A stretch of 61,760 nucleotides of DNA from an uncultured Collinsella sp. (GCA_900546115.1 URBQ01000013.1:1-61760), one strand, 5' to 3'. Shown: positions 25,357 to 34,247, counted from the stretch's first letter. Translations and numbers: made by a program. Notes: generated from the sequence alone by a model not told the origin.

Positions 25357-25899
25357 TTACTTGTCGTCGTTGAGATTTTGCTTGATGTCGTCCGCAGCGT
25401 TAGCAGCGCTATCCATAAGGTTGTTGATGCTGCCGGGCACGTCGCCGTCGCTGTCGATGCGGTAGCGCATGCCAAAGAACAGGCCAATCAGCATCAGCCA
25501 TATCGTGGCGCCCCAGGCAAACAGCGCGACGATGGGGATCAGGATGGGGATGTTGAGGATGATCGCATCGCGGCGCGTGGCGATAAACTTGGTGTCCAGA
25601 CTCAGGCGGAAGAGCTTTTTGAGGTACTCCCACACGCTGTCCATCTTCTTGGAGAAGTCGGTCTTTTCGCTCGACTTTTCGTAAGCGACCTGCGCGGCGA
25701 CCATCTCGGCAGAGGGCTCATCGACTGGCGCGGACTCGGTGGCGGCATGCGCCGACGTGGTCTGGGTCTTGCCCTGCGACTCGAGCCAAATGATGGCATC
25801 CAAAACGTTGCCGTCGGCAGCGTCGAGCGCCGCCTTGGCATCGGTGTAACTCACGTTGCACTTGGTGCGGATGGTTTCAACTTTTTCGAGGTCGTCCAT
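25357..25899 (-). CDS. UBA-like/membrane protein upstream of the two-component system
   Basis: 180 residues. The first ~45 form a UBA/TS-N-like three-helix motif (IRTKCNVSYTDAKAALDAADGNVLDAIIWLES), the type seen in elongation factor Ts and DUF4342 proteins. A charged linker follows, then one or two membrane spans (AIILNIPILIPIVALFAWGA and WLMLIGLFFGM), then an acidic tail. Being first in the presumed operon with the response regulator and kinase, it may modulate that system at the membrane. The function itself is not known. Confidence 0.7.
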   Translation of the reverse strand: MDDLEKVETIRTKCNVSYTDAKAALDAADGNVLDAIIWLESQGKTQTTSAHAATESAPVDEPSAEMVAAQVAYEKSSEKTDFSKKMDSVWEYLKKLFRLSLDTKFIATRRDAIILNIPILIPIVALFAWGATIWLMLIGLFFGMRYRIDSDGDVPGSINNLMDSAANAADDIKQNLNDDK

Positions 25900-26152
25900 G
25901 ACCTGTCCTTTCGTTCGATGGGCGCGACGCCGGGCAATTTGCTCGGGCGCGAGCGTTGCGTTCGGCGGTTTGCGTTGCGCCGCCCCGCCCTTGGTCGAAC
26001 TCTATAGTGCAGGTTATAGATTAAGCGATTCTTGAGCCAAGATTAATGTTGGATGAGTTTTTGCGCGGCGGTGGGGGATGGTGAGCGGATGATAAACCGG
26101 CGGCAAAAATGAGATAAGCGAGGCGTGCCAATCATACGGAATTAAAATCACG

Positions 26153-26180
26153 TTGCAAAAGTATGAAAATATCCTACAAT
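26153..26180 (+). promoter_or_regulatory. Candidate promoter of abiEi giving a leaderless start
   Basis: TTGCAA and TACAAT are separated by 16 bases; the -10 ends 6 bases before the ATG at 26187. Transcription would start at or next to that ATG. No ribosome site precedes either possible ATG. Confidence 0.5.
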
Positions 26181-26186
26181 TGCAGC

Positions 26187-26810
26187 ATGAAGTACTTTAG
26201 CAACATAACGGCGATAAGCGAACTTTCCGAGAGCGAGGGCGTGTTCACCACAGCCCAGGCGGCTCGCATGGACATCTCTCGAGATGCGCTGGCACACTCA
26301 TGCCGTGCGGGGCGTCTTGAGCGGATATGCCACGGCGCCTACCGGATGTCTGGAACACAGCGCCGAGACACCGACGAGCTCAACGCTTTTTGGAAGCTCA
26401 CCAATCCCTCCCTTTGCGCGTGGGAGAGAAAGCGTCAGTGGGATGGCATCGCCGTGAGCGGTACGACTGCGGCGAACCTGCAGCAAATGGGCGATTTCTA
26501 CCTGTCCCCCTACAGGATGACCGCGCCCGCGCGTATCAATACAAGAAACGAATCCCTTTCTTTTGTAAAGCGCGAGATCGCCGAGCAGGACATCGTTTGG
26601 CTCGACGGCCTGCCGGTAACTAAACCCGAGCGCACGCTTGTCGATCTTTGCCTCGATTGCGAGGACCCCTCATTAATTATCGATGCCTATAACGACGCGC
26701 TTGGGCGAGGGCTCGATATACAGCGGCTGAGAGGTCTTGTAGAAGAGAACTCTAAAACCGCCAAACGACGCGAGCTGATGGCGCCTTTGCTGACGGTACT
26801 GAACGGGTAA
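26187..26810 (+). CDS. AbiEi-type antitoxin (type IV toxin-antitoxin)
   Basis: 207 residues. The N-terminal winged helix (ISELSESEGVFTTAQAARMDISRDALAHSCRAGRLERICHGAY, read as FTTAQAARM and GRLERICHGAYRM) is the usual AbiEi DNA-binding domain, followed by the AbiEi C-terminal antitoxin region with LDGLPVTKPERTLVDLC. It opposes the nucleotidyltransferase toxin next door and probably represses its own promoter. The ATG at 26187 is chosen over 26163 because it fits a leaderless start directly after a good -10. AT content is higher than in the flanking housekeeping genes. Confidence 0.85.
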   Translation: MKYFSNITAISELSESEGVFTTAQAARMDISRDALAHSCRAGRLERICHGAYRMSGTQRRDTDELNAFWKLTNPSLCAWERKRQWDGIAVSGTTAANLQQMGDFYLSPYRMTAPARINTRNESLSFVKREIAEQDIVWLDGLPVTKPERTLVDLCLDCEDPSLIIDAYNDALGRGLDIQRLRGLVEENSKTAKRRELMAPLLTVLNG

Positions 26811-26825
26811 TGCGAAACGGAGGAC

Positions 26826-27716
26826 ATGGTGAAGTACAAAACGCCTGCCGCATTGGAGATGGCTGTTAGGAATGCCGCAAGAGAATCGCCAATGGATACC
26901 AATCGGGCAATCGTCGGTTTCTACTTTCATCGCTTCCTATGTCGCGTTTTTTCAGAAGATGACGGCAGCTTTGTGCTCAAGGGCGGTCAAAGCGTCCTGG
27001 CGCGAACACTCGATGCACGTGTCACAAGAGATATTGACTTGGTTGCTCAAGAGGAGAGTCTCGAAGAGGCTATTGTCGATCTGGTGCAGGCTGCTTCGAT
27101 TGATCTGGAGGATTTCGTTTCGTTCGTCTTTGATCGTGCAGAGCAAATCAAAGAAGAAGATGAGTATCGGTGCGGTGCGAAGGTGTGGTTCACCCCCTTT
27201 ATGGGAACCAAGAAGCTACAGCCAATTTCAATTGACTTGGTAATTGATGAAGTGCGGGGACTTGAGCCTGAGGTTCTTGCGCCGATCGATCGTCTGAATA
27301 TCGAGGGGCTCCCAGTCTGCGACTATCGAGTATGCCGAGTGGAGAGTGCCCTTGCAGATAAATTGCTCGCAATGATAGAGATGCATGAGGGCCGTGCTTC
27401 ATCGCGAATCAAGGATATAGTCGACATCTTGGTGTACGCGAAAACTTGCTTCGTCGATGGGGCTACGCTTGTCGAGAGGGTCGAGAAAGAAGCGTCTGCC
27501 CGCAAAGTGGCAATGCCGGAAGAGTTCGTGGCGCCTCTCTGGTGGAAACAAAATGGTTCTGCACAGTACGTAAAGATGGCGAGGCAGGCGGGGGTACTTG
27601 ATCTCGCGGGGAACATTGCTGGGGCAGAAGAGGTCGTCAATCGGTTGTATACACCGTGCTTTAATCATTCGGCGAATGTGTGCAAATGGAATCCTCAGAC
27701 CACGGGATGGGAATAG
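26826..27716 (+). CDS. AbiEii-type nucleotidyltransferase toxin
   Basis: 296 residues of the AbiEii/AbiGii family, toxins that add nucleotides to target RNA in the MenT-like group and can abort phage infection. The catalytic core shows FVLKGGQSVLARTLDARVTRD followed by IDL (G-G-x-S and DxD-type motif RDIDL), and the later ALADKLLAMIEMHEGRASSRIKD matches the conserved Lys/Asp segment. It starts 15 bases after the antitoxin stop, with a GGAGGACATGG context. Convergent with the next gene over a shared terminator. Confidence 0.87.
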   Translation: MVKYKTPAALEMAVRNAARESPMDTNRAIVGFYFHRFLCRVFSEDDGSFVLKGGQSVLARTLDARVTRDIDLVAQEESLEEAIVDLVQAASIDLEDFVSFVFDRAEQIKEEDEYRCGAKVWFTPFMGTKKLQPISIDLVIDEVRGLEPEVLAPIDRLNIEGLPVCDYRVCRVESALADKLLAMIEMHEGRASSRIKDIVDILVYAKTCFVDGATLVERVEKEASARKVAMPEEFVAPLWWKQNGSAQYVKMARQAGVLDLAGNIAGAEEVVNRLYTPCFNHSANVCKWNPQTTGWE

Positions 27717-27725
27717 GCTAGATAG

Positions 27726-27764
27726 TTAAGCCGGCGGCAGAATTAGTTCCTGTCGCCGGCTTAA
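27726..27764. terminator. Bidirectional terminator between abiEii and the methylase-like gene
   Basis: TTAAGCCGGCG / CGCCGGCTTAA stem with an 11-17-nt loop between two convergent genes. Confidence 0.75.
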
Positions 27765-27785
27765 GACGTTTCTACTGCCTATGCG

Positions 27786-29222
27786 CTATTCGCAGGTCTG
27801 GTCGACCACCTGGGTGACGGCCTTTTTTGCGCCTTCGAGGTCGCGCAGGGCTTGGGCGACAGCGGCCTCGGCTTGTTTCTTTGTCCTTACGACCTCGGCA
27901 AAGTGATTGATGGACTCGCTGTACTCGCGTGTGCGCGGGTCGAGCGCCGGCGGGACTTCGATCTCAAACAGGTCGCTAGGACGGATGGCGCGGATGCTGG
28001 CTGCTTCAGTTAATGCTTGAATCAGCTGCGCCCCGTGGCCTTCGGTAAGGTATCCAACAATTATCTCCGAAAACACTACGCGTTCATCTTCGGTCATCGT
28101 TTGGAATGACGGGCGAATAACGGTGGTGTTATGCGAAGCAACCAGATGCTGCTTAGCGTCATCGGAGCTGACGACGAGCAGGTTGGACGCGCCGTAGCGA
28201 CCCAGCATGCGCGGCATGACGATATCTCCAGCGCGGAGCTCATAACGATCGAGAATGCTGGGGTCCACCTTTACGAATTTAGAATCCGAGCTATTTTGAT
28301 TATCTGAAGCATCTACGGGCAGAAGATTGCCGTCCTGAAAATCTTGAGATGAGATTCGGCGCACCTCGACTGCGTCAATGTCGTTCGATGTCGTGCTCTC
28401 GCGGGGCATGAATGGCGCGACTCGCGTAAAAGAGTCACCGAGTGTGGCGCTGTAGTTTCGGGTGATGGCGATGAGGCTGATTTTGCCTTTTGAGAGAGCG
28501 GCGTGGTGTTGGAGCAGCTCGCGCGTGGCAAAAGTGGACGTTTCGATTGGCGTCGATCTTGGCGTATTGGTATCAATGCGGGCCCAGTCAGGAGAGATAG
28601 AAAAGGTGATATCAGAGTAATACGATGTTTTAGTCACATATTGAAAACGCGGTCCGGGCTCAATTGCGCTGCGAAATGCAACGCTGCGATTTCCTGAAGA
28701 CAGTATGAGGAGCGCGCTTGTCATGTAGGGCCTGGGCTCGGAAAGTGGCAAATAAACGACGCTCTCGATGAGCCCTTCGCGTATCAAAATCGTGCGTGCT
28801 TGTTCAGCTTTATCAAGTAAATCGGCGGGAAGTACCACGGCTGCTCGAGTGCGGCCCGAAAGGGCGAGAGCATACAGGCACCAAATAAAAGGACCCCAGT
28901 CGCAAAAATCAAGGTAGCCAGGCTCCAAATAATCGATGAGCGCGGCACTGTCTTTTTCGATATCGTGCTTATTTGCGCGGTAGTAGTTTGATGCATCGAC
29001 AAACACCGGCGCTGCATCATCATCGCTTGCATTCTGCTTGCCGGGTTCAAGCTCACAAATATCGGGCACGCCGTTACCGTTTAGGGTAAAGCACTTAGCG
29101 AGATCTTCGGCATCCACAGCGCCAGGCAGACGGACAGTGAGCAGGCGACTGCCTTGTTCCAGGTTAAGCGCGCGTGAGAGGGCGGCGGCGGTGAGACGTG
29201 GCAATGATGTTGTTTCACGCAT
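27786..29222 (-). CDS. HsdM-like protein without catalytic motifs, fused to an S-subunit-like half
   Basis: 478 residues. The first ~200 resemble the last part of an N6-adenine methylase fold: FCDWGPFIWCLYALALSGRT, AAVVLPADLLDKAEQARTIL, IESVVYLPLSEPRPYMTSALLIL. The AdoMet loop and the NPPF/DPPY catalytic motif are not present. The second half is like a target-recognition domain of a type I S subunit (YELRAGDIVMPRMLGRYGA, VIRPSF, LFEIEVPP) ending in a coiled coil (FAEVVRTKKQAEAAVAQALRDLEGAKKAV). No HsdR or complete HsdM is nearby. It may bind DNA without methylating it. It has AGAAAGG as ribosome site. Confidence 0.6.
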   Translation of the reverse strand: MRETTSLPRLTAAALSRALNLEQGSRLLTVRLPGAVDAEDLAKCFTLNGNGVPDICELEPGKQNASDDDAAPVFVDASNYYRANKHDIEKDSAALIDYLEPGYLDFCDWGPFIWCLYALALSGRTRAAVVLPADLLDKAEQARTILIREGLIESVVYLPLSEPRPYMTSALLILSSGNRSVAFRSAIEPGPRFQYVTKTSYYSDITFSISPDWARIDTNTPRSTPIETSTFATRELLQHHAALSKGKISLIAITRNYSATLGDSFTRVAPFMPRESTTSNDIDAVEVRRISSQDFQDGNLLPVDASDNQNSSDSKFVKVDPSILDRYELRAGDIVMPRMLGRYGASNLLVVSSDDAKQHLVASHNTTVIRPSFQTMTEDERVVFSEIIVGYLTEGHGAQLIQALTEAASIRAIRPSDLFEIEVPPALDPRTREYSESINHFAEVVRTKKQAEAAVAQALRDLEGAKKAVTQVVDQTCE

Positions 29223-29512
29223 GTATAGAGACCTTTCTTCTTAGTGGGTTATATATTAGCAGAATAATTTGATAATTTCTAATGACGAGAACAGCGCACT
29301 GTGCTATCCTCGAAGCAATCCAAAACCAACTCAATATTAACTGCTTGATACAACCGCTATACAGCCTTTAGGTAAACTGCGCTATCGAGCAGGGCAATTT
29401 CACTTACGAAGCAGCATGTTAGGTCAATAACTACTACCTATGCCTCAGAACATTCTAAAACTTAGAACAAACTTACCGACAAACATTTGCAACTGGACAG
29501 GAAGAAGCATCC

Positions 29513-30430
29513 ATGAAGAACGAAGACAACATTTATGAGGTATTCCTCAACACGCTCGACGAAGACCTCCGTGGCATGTGCGAAAAGAACGTGAAGGCAG
29601 AGAAGCCGTTTCCGTATCCGTACTGCGGTGAGGAGAACGTTGAACGCCTCGCTAAGGCGCTTGTTGGCGTACTGGAAAAGCATTCACCCGATATTCCCGG
29701 GCTGGTGCCCGAGCAGTATCGAGACGATGTGCACGAGGCTCGCGAGCTTTTGGCCGCGGCGGCGCTCGCTTTGCTGTCGCTGTACTTTCCCCAGCGCGAT
29801 AACTGTATGCGCTGCATGGCCATCTTAATTAGCCTGTTTCGGCACGGAAGCAATCCGCGCTTTAAATCGAGCGGCGTGCTCATGTTTGAGCAGGTTTCGA
29901 CAGGTATGAAGTACTCGTCCGAAAAAGGGGGACGCATTCCGTCTCGCTTTGTGCGAAGCATCGACTACAAAAGACCCAGCGACCACGTGCATCGCGATGG
30001 ATCGCATGGATTTACGGCGGACGAAGACGATGCCGTCATGTTTTTCGAACGTTACCGCGTGATTCAGCAACGCGTATTCGATGCGAGTTCGCGTTTCAAC
30101 TTCGAGCTATGTGTCAAACGCCCGTTTGAGGCGCTTTCGGACAATCGGCAGAACTTTTATTACAGGGAGGAAAAGATGGAAACCGATTTGGCAACCAAGG
30201 TACAGAGGCTTCGGGACCGCTACACCCTCAACTACGCTCAGGCCAAGGGATACGACCTGCTCGACAAGCTGATGATCGAGTCGTTGCTTGCGTATCTGCG
30301 CGACGGGACGGTCTCAACCGTGGCGCGCGAGAGCTATGTGGCGCAGGCCGAGCGACTGATTGACGGCGCGGTCAAGTTGCCATGCGCGACAAGCCCCAAG
30401 GAGGGCGAAGGCATCGGCCGTATTTCCTAG
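29513..30430 (+). CDS. Unknown protein upstream of the VirD4-like gene
   Basis: 305 residues that I do not recognise. The N-terminal half is helical and Leu/Ala-rich (DVHEARELLAAAALALLSLYF) with a CMRCM motif; the middle is basic and aromatic with HVHRDGSHGF; the C-terminal part is helical (KVQRLRDRYTLNYAQAKGYDLLDKLMIESLLAYLRDG in sections). No membrane span or catalytic motif stands out. It starts after GGAAGAAG and ends 38 bases before the VirD4-like ATPase, so co-expression and a partner role are likely. Confidence 0.55.
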   Translation: MKNEDNIYEVFLNTLDEDLRGMCEKNVKAEKPFPYPYCGEENVERLAKALVGVLEKHSPDIPGLVPEQYRDDVHEARELLAAAALALLSLYFPQRDNCMRCMAILISLFRHGSNPRFKSSGVLMFEQVSTGMKYSSEKGGRIPSRFVRSIDYKRPSDHVHRDGSHGFTADEDDAVMFFERYRVIQQRVFDASSRFNFELCVKRPFEALSDNRQNFYYREEKMETDLATKVQRLRDRYTLNYAQAKGYDLLDKLMIESLLAYLRDGTVSTVARESYVAQAERLIDGAVKLPCATSPKEGEGIGRIS

Positions 30431-30468
30431 CAACTACGCAGAACCATCGACAAGAAAGGGGCCGTGAC

Positions 30469-31953
30469 ATGTCGGTCATTAAGATGTACGGCTACGAGGC
30501 CGCACAGCAAACGGAGTATCAAGCCAAGAAGTGGGCGACCAAGGAGGAAATGCAGGCGCTGTCGTCCGGCGATGAGCAGCGCGATGTGATCTTGGCGCAC
30601 GGTGCCACGGTTGCTTTTTACGAGGGCGATAAGCACTGGGAGACGAGCGTGTCCAACAACGTGTTTGTCTTTGGCGGAACCGGCAGCGGCAAAACGGCGA
30701 GTTTCGTTTTGCCCAACCTGCTCAATCACCACGAATGCTGTTATGTGGTCACAGACACCAAGGGTGAGCTGCTGCGCCGTACGGGGAAAGGCTTTGAAGA
30801 GGACGGCTACGAGGTAACGGTTCTCGATACTGTTAATCCCGAGCGGTCGGCCGGATACGACCCTCTGCGTTACGTGATGGATGTCGAGGATATCCCCACC
30901 ACAGTGGCGGCAATCATGGAGGGAGTCGATCCTGATGGGCGCAGCTTTAGGAACGACCCGTTTTGGGACAACGCGAGCGATCTGCTGCTCCGAGCGATTA
31001 TTGGAATCCTGTTCCTTTTGGAGTGCCTTGCCGGCACATTTGCGCCAGGTGGGGATCCCACGGCTCCGCGCCGCTACCTTAAGATGAACAACGTCTTTAA
31101 GCTGGCCGCGCTCATCAAGGTCACGGGAGATGGCGAGGGCCGATTTCCGTTGGACTACCTTGTGGGGCAGGTGGAGTCCAAGGAATTTCTTGGCAGGTAT
31201 GAGTCGGCGAACGCGGAACTGTATGGCGTTGAGCAGTACCGCGATTTTCGCGGAGCAGCCGATAGGACGCTTAAGAGTATTCTGATCACACTCAATGCGA
31301 CCATCTCGCGGCTTAAGACTCCCCAGCTCATGCGCGTCTATGAGAAAGATGAAATGCGTCTTGACCGTATCGACGAGGGCAAGCGCGTAATCGATCTTAA
31401 GGTGAGCGACAACGACTCGACCAATGCATGGCTTGCCAACGTTGCCCTTAAGCAGCTGTTTAACCTGGCCCAGCGCCGCGCCGACGCCAGCCCTAGTGGG
31501 CATTTGCAGCGCCGCGTGCAGTTTATTCTGGATGAGTTTCCCAACGTGGGCCGCATCCCCGATTTTGAGCGGAGTATTGCGACCGTGCGCAGCCGTGGCA
31601 TGAGCTTTTTGATGTGCGCGCAGTCGTTGAGCCAGCTCGATGGTGTGTATGGCGAAACCACAGCTCATACCATCCTCGATAACTGCGACAGCTTGGTCTA
31701 CATGGGCGGCGGCAGCAACATCGCGACGCAGAACTACATAAGCGAGCTGTGTGGCGAGTCGGTTTTGGGCACCAACTATGTGGGCGCCGAGCGCACTGCC
31801 GTCGATGTGCGCGGTTGCGTGATAACCCCGGGCGAGGTGGGGCTTATGCCGCGCGCCGATTGTCTGGTCAAAGTGACCGGCATGCGCCCCTTCCGTGCCA
31901 AGAAGTATTTTTGCGGCGACCATCCCAATGCGGCCAAGTGGCTGAGGGATTAG
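30469..31953 (+). CDS. VirD4/TraG-like ATPase lacking membrane spans
   Basis: 494 residues of the type IV coupling protein family. It shows Walker A VFGGTGSGKTASFVLPNL near residue 70, VTDTKGELLRRTG, the Walker B LDEFPNVGRIPDFE near residue 352, and TVRSRGMSFLMCAQSLSQLD. Coupling proteins normally begin with two membrane helices; here the protein starts at the AKKWATKEEM segment that usually follows them. No relaxase, VirB4 or VirB6 is visible in the window. It may be a coupling remnant of a conjugative element or an ATPase reused in another process. The start at 30469 has a good AAGAAAGGGG. Confidence 0.85.
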   Translation: MSVIKMYGYEAAQQTEYQAKKWATKEEMQALSSGDEQRDVILAHGATVAFYEGDKHWETSVSNNVFVFGGTGSGKTASFVLPNLLNHHECCYVVTDTKGELLRRTGKGFEEDGYEVTVLDTVNPERSAGYDPLRYVMDVEDIPTTVAAIMEGVDPDGRSFRNDPFWDNASDLLLRAIIGILFLLECLAGTFAPGGDPTAPRRYLKMNNVFKLAALIKVTGDGEGRFPLDYLVGQVESKEFLGRYESANAELYGVEQYRDFRGAADRTLKSILITLNATISRLKTPQLMRVYEKDEMRLDRIDEGKRVIDLKVSDNDSTNAWLANVALKQLFNLAQRRADASPSGHLQRRVQFILDEFPNVGRIPDFERSIATVRSRGMSFLMCAQSLSQLDGVYGETTAHTILDNCDSLVYMGGGSNIATQNYISELCGESVLGTNYVGAERTAVDVRGCVITPGEVGLMPRADCLVKVTGMRPFRAKKYFCGDHPNAAKWLRD

Positions 31954-31990
31954 TCCTTGCAGCTTCGCGCGCTCAATCTTGCCTATTTGA

Positions 31991-32036
31991 CCGCACGGCT
32001 TCCATTAGCCGTAAACCGTGCGGCCCCGTTTTGCCT
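31991..32036 (+). terminator. Hairpin after the VirD4-like gene
   Basis: CCGCACGG / CCGTGCGG stem with an inner GGCT/AGCC pairing, followed by CCCCGTTTTG. It probably ends or reduces transcription before the ClpP-like gene. Confidence 0.65.
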
Positions 32037-32067
32037 CCTTACCGATTCCGTTTAGAAGGGAATTACC

Positions 32068-32670
32068 ATGTCCGTTATGTATCGTGAGCCTAGCATTATC
32101 AAGAAGTCCAAGGACGGTCGCGTTGCCGCCGTCGATATGGCAAGTGAGCTGCTTAACAGCCGCGTGCTGCTGCTGGAAGGCGAGGTCAACGATGTGACCT
32201 GCAATGGCCTTATTAAGTCCATGCTGGTGTTGGAGCATCAGAGCGCCACCGAGCCCATCACCCTCATCATCAACAGCCCGGGCGGTAGCGTTACGGCGGG
32301 GCTGGCGCTCATCGACACCATGCAGTCGCTCGACTGCCCCGTGATCACGGTGGGCGAGGGCGTCGTGGCCTCGATGGCCGCGGTGATCTTGGCCTGCGGC
32401 GACCACCGCCAGGTATACCGCCACACGCAAGTGCTCATCCACCAGTTGATGGGCGGCACGGGCATGGCGCAGCAGACCGATATCGAGATCGTGGCCCAGC
32501 ACACGGCGGCCATGCGCGCCGAGCTGGACGAGCTGCTGGCCGAGCATGGCAACCTGAGCGCCCAGGAGTTCCACGAGCTCACCGAGCGCGACTGCTGGTG
32601 CAACGCCAGGCGCGCTCTGGAGCTGGGTCTGGTGGACGAGGTGATTGCCCCGAGTAAGAAGGCGCTCTAG
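32068..32670 (+). CDS. ClpP-like serine protease
   Basis: 200 residues of the ClpP fold. The catalytic triad can be placed at Ser102 (EGVVASMAAVILACG), His125 (HTQVLIHQLMGG) and Asp175 (TERDCWCNARRALELGLVDEV). LIINSPGGSVTAGLALIDTM is the usual substrate-strand motif. It differs from housekeeping ClpP in several conserved places (for example GVVAS for GxAAS) and so looks like an accessory paralogue of the kind found in mobile elements. It lies directly downstream of the VirD4-like ATPase. Start at 32068 follows AGAAGGGAA. Confidence 0.85.
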   Translation: MSVMYREPSIIKKSKDGRVAAVDMASELLNSRVLLLEGEVNDVTCNGLIKSMLVLEHQSATEPITLIINSPGGSVTAGLALIDTMQSLDCPVITVGEGVVASMAAVILACGDHRQVYRHTQVLIHQLMGGTGMAQQTDIEIVAQHTAAMRAELDELLAEHGNLSAQEFHELTERDCWCNARRALELGLVDEVIAPSKKAL

Positions 32671-32744
32671 CGGGGCTCATGTCTTGTGGGCATATAGAGC
32701 GGGGCGAACGATCGCGTAGTTTAACGGCCAGAAAGAGGTTGAAC

Positions 32745-33539
32745 ATGAGCAGGATTTGGGATGTCGACGGCATTGAGTGGGAAGACCTGCCCACCGTGAG
32801 CGACCTGCTGTGCGCTGCGGACACAAAGATCCTGGCGCGCGAGGTTGCCCTGCGATACGGCGGCAAGCCGGACGGCCGCGGCCGTGTCGATAACGAGCGC
32901 AGCTTAAAGCGCGCCCGCCGCAAGGTCAAAAAGCTGCGCAAGGTTGACCCCGAGCCCAGCGACAAGATCGTCCTGTTGCCCAAGCATGTCATCAATCGTC
33001 GCGATGCGGGCCACGGCTTTGACTATTACGACGTAGAGCCATGCGCCTTTACGCGCGGTGGCGCGCAAAAGCTGGGAGAGGACGCGTGCGCTGAAGTGTA
33101 TCCGTGGGACCTGTTCCTGCTCAACGAGGAGCCCGCAAGTGTCATTCTGGGCTATCGCGTATGGCTCGGCGGCGAATGGGACCTATGCGAACGTTATCGC
33201 TTTTTGGCTGTGGTGTGCGCCAGCGCGCTGCATCGCTTCCGCGAGCAAAAGGAGCTGTGCAAGTGTCTCAAGAAGGACGATGCAGCCTGCGATATGGACG
33301 AGGACGAGGCGATCGAAGGTGTCCGCCACGACGTGTTGTATCCCGAGGAAGTGATCAACGCAAAGCTCGGCGGCTATTGGGATACGAGCCTGGGGCTCAA
33401 TCTGCCCTGGAAGGACGAGCATTTCGAGACCTGCGTACGGATCGACAGGGCAATCGATGACCTGTTTGCCGAGGAGACGAAGCGCAATGCCGCGGAGCTT
33501 GGGGGGAAACTCGGGCAAGGATATGCGAAGCGTGGCTAG
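32745..33539 (+). CDS. Unknown protein downstream of the ClpP-like gene
   Basis: 264 residues without a family that I recognise. The N-terminus reads IWDVDGIEWEDLPTVSDLL, then a strongly basic stretch (ERSLKRARRKVKKLRKVD), then an aromatic, acidic core (YPWDLFLLNEEPASVILGYRVWLGGEWDLC) with CKCLKKDDAACDMDEDEAIE. No membrane span is visible. The ATG at 32745 is preferred for its GAAAGAGG site. It continues the same strand and GC-rich style as the VirD4-like and ClpP-like genes and may belong to that group. Confidence 0.5.
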   Translation: MSRIWDVDGIEWEDLPTVSDLLCAADTKILAREVALRYGGKPDGRGRVDNERSLKRARRKVKKLRKVDPEPSDKIVLLPKHVINRRDAGHGFDYYDVEPCAFTRGGAQKLGEDACAEVYPWDLFLLNEEPASVILGYRVWLGGEWDLCERYRFLAVVCASALHRFREQKELCKCLKKDDAACDMDEDEAIEGVRHDVLYPEEVINAKLGGYWDTSLGLNLPWKDEHFETCVRIDRAIDDLFAEETKRNAAELGGKLGQGYAKRG

Positions 33540-33660
33540 GACGGATATTTGCTGTACAGATTACTTCCATGAATGAGCGAAGATAATTCGGCAAAAATCT
33601 GTCTGGACGGAATGATAGAACGATGGTGTTAAACGATATCTGTGCTTCAAGGAGTTAATA

Positions 33661-34116
33661 ATGGAAATCGCTTATAAGGATTTATTTCGTAAAAACTATC
33701 TTACTTATGTGCCCGGTCCAGCAGGTTTCTTCGCAAAAAAGTTCAAGGAAAGCGGATATAGCGAGGCTGAATTAATTGATTTGATTTTAGGAGTGGATTT
33801 CTCTCTCGCTGGAGCTGACGAGGATATTAGCCTGGAAAAGAAATGCGAAATAATCGAACGGGCGGTTGCAGATGCGCATTATACGAGTTGGGCCCTCGAC
33901 CTGATTGGTCTGGTGATTTCTTTTTCCGCCGGCAAGTTTTCGTCTGCGTTGGCGGTCAGCAATCCAATTCCAGCCGCGGTTTTCGTAGCGTTATTTCTGG
34001 CCGCCCTGGCAATATACGCTCGGTTTCGGATTTGCTTTGAACGAAATCGAACGGCACTGTTGTGTGCGCTGAGGCATATAAAGATGGTTCAAGCGAAGTT
34101 GAGCAAATCATCATGA
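33661..34116 (+). CDS. Small two-span membrane protein, unknown
   Basis: 151 residues. The first ~75 are soluble and charged (YKDLFRKNYLTYVPGPAGFFAKKF, then EKKCEIIERAV); two membrane segments follow (WALDLIGLVISFSAGKF and IPAAVFVALFLAALAIYARF) and a basic tail. The layout of a cytosolic N-terminus with a C-terminal hairpin is seen in many small effector or immunity-type membrane proteins, but no motif proves that. It has an AAGGAG ribosome site. Base composition changes to AT-rich from here on. Confidence 0.5.
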   Translation: MEIAYKDLFRKNYLTYVPGPAGFFAKKFKESGYSEAELIDLILGVDFSLAGADEDISLEKKCEIIERAVADAHYTSWALDLIGLVISFSAGKFSSALAVSNPIPAAVFVALFLAALAIYARFRICFERNRTALLCALRHIKMVQAKLSKSS

Positions 34117-34204
34117 TTTTATTGCCTAATTGCAGCCATAAGCTATGAAGCACTGGGATTGCTATGCCTTATTGCAGGGATGCTTTACTGATTGAGAAAA
34201 ACAT

Positions 34205-34231
34205 GAAGCGACCGTGGTTGACGGTCGCTTC
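34205..34231. terminator. Bidirectional terminator
   Basis: Perfect 11-bp stem GAAGCGACCGT / ACGGTCGCTTC with a 5-base loop between the convergent membrane-protein gene and the restriction gene. Confidence 0.8.
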
Positions 34232-34247
34232 ACGTAAACAGGCATTT

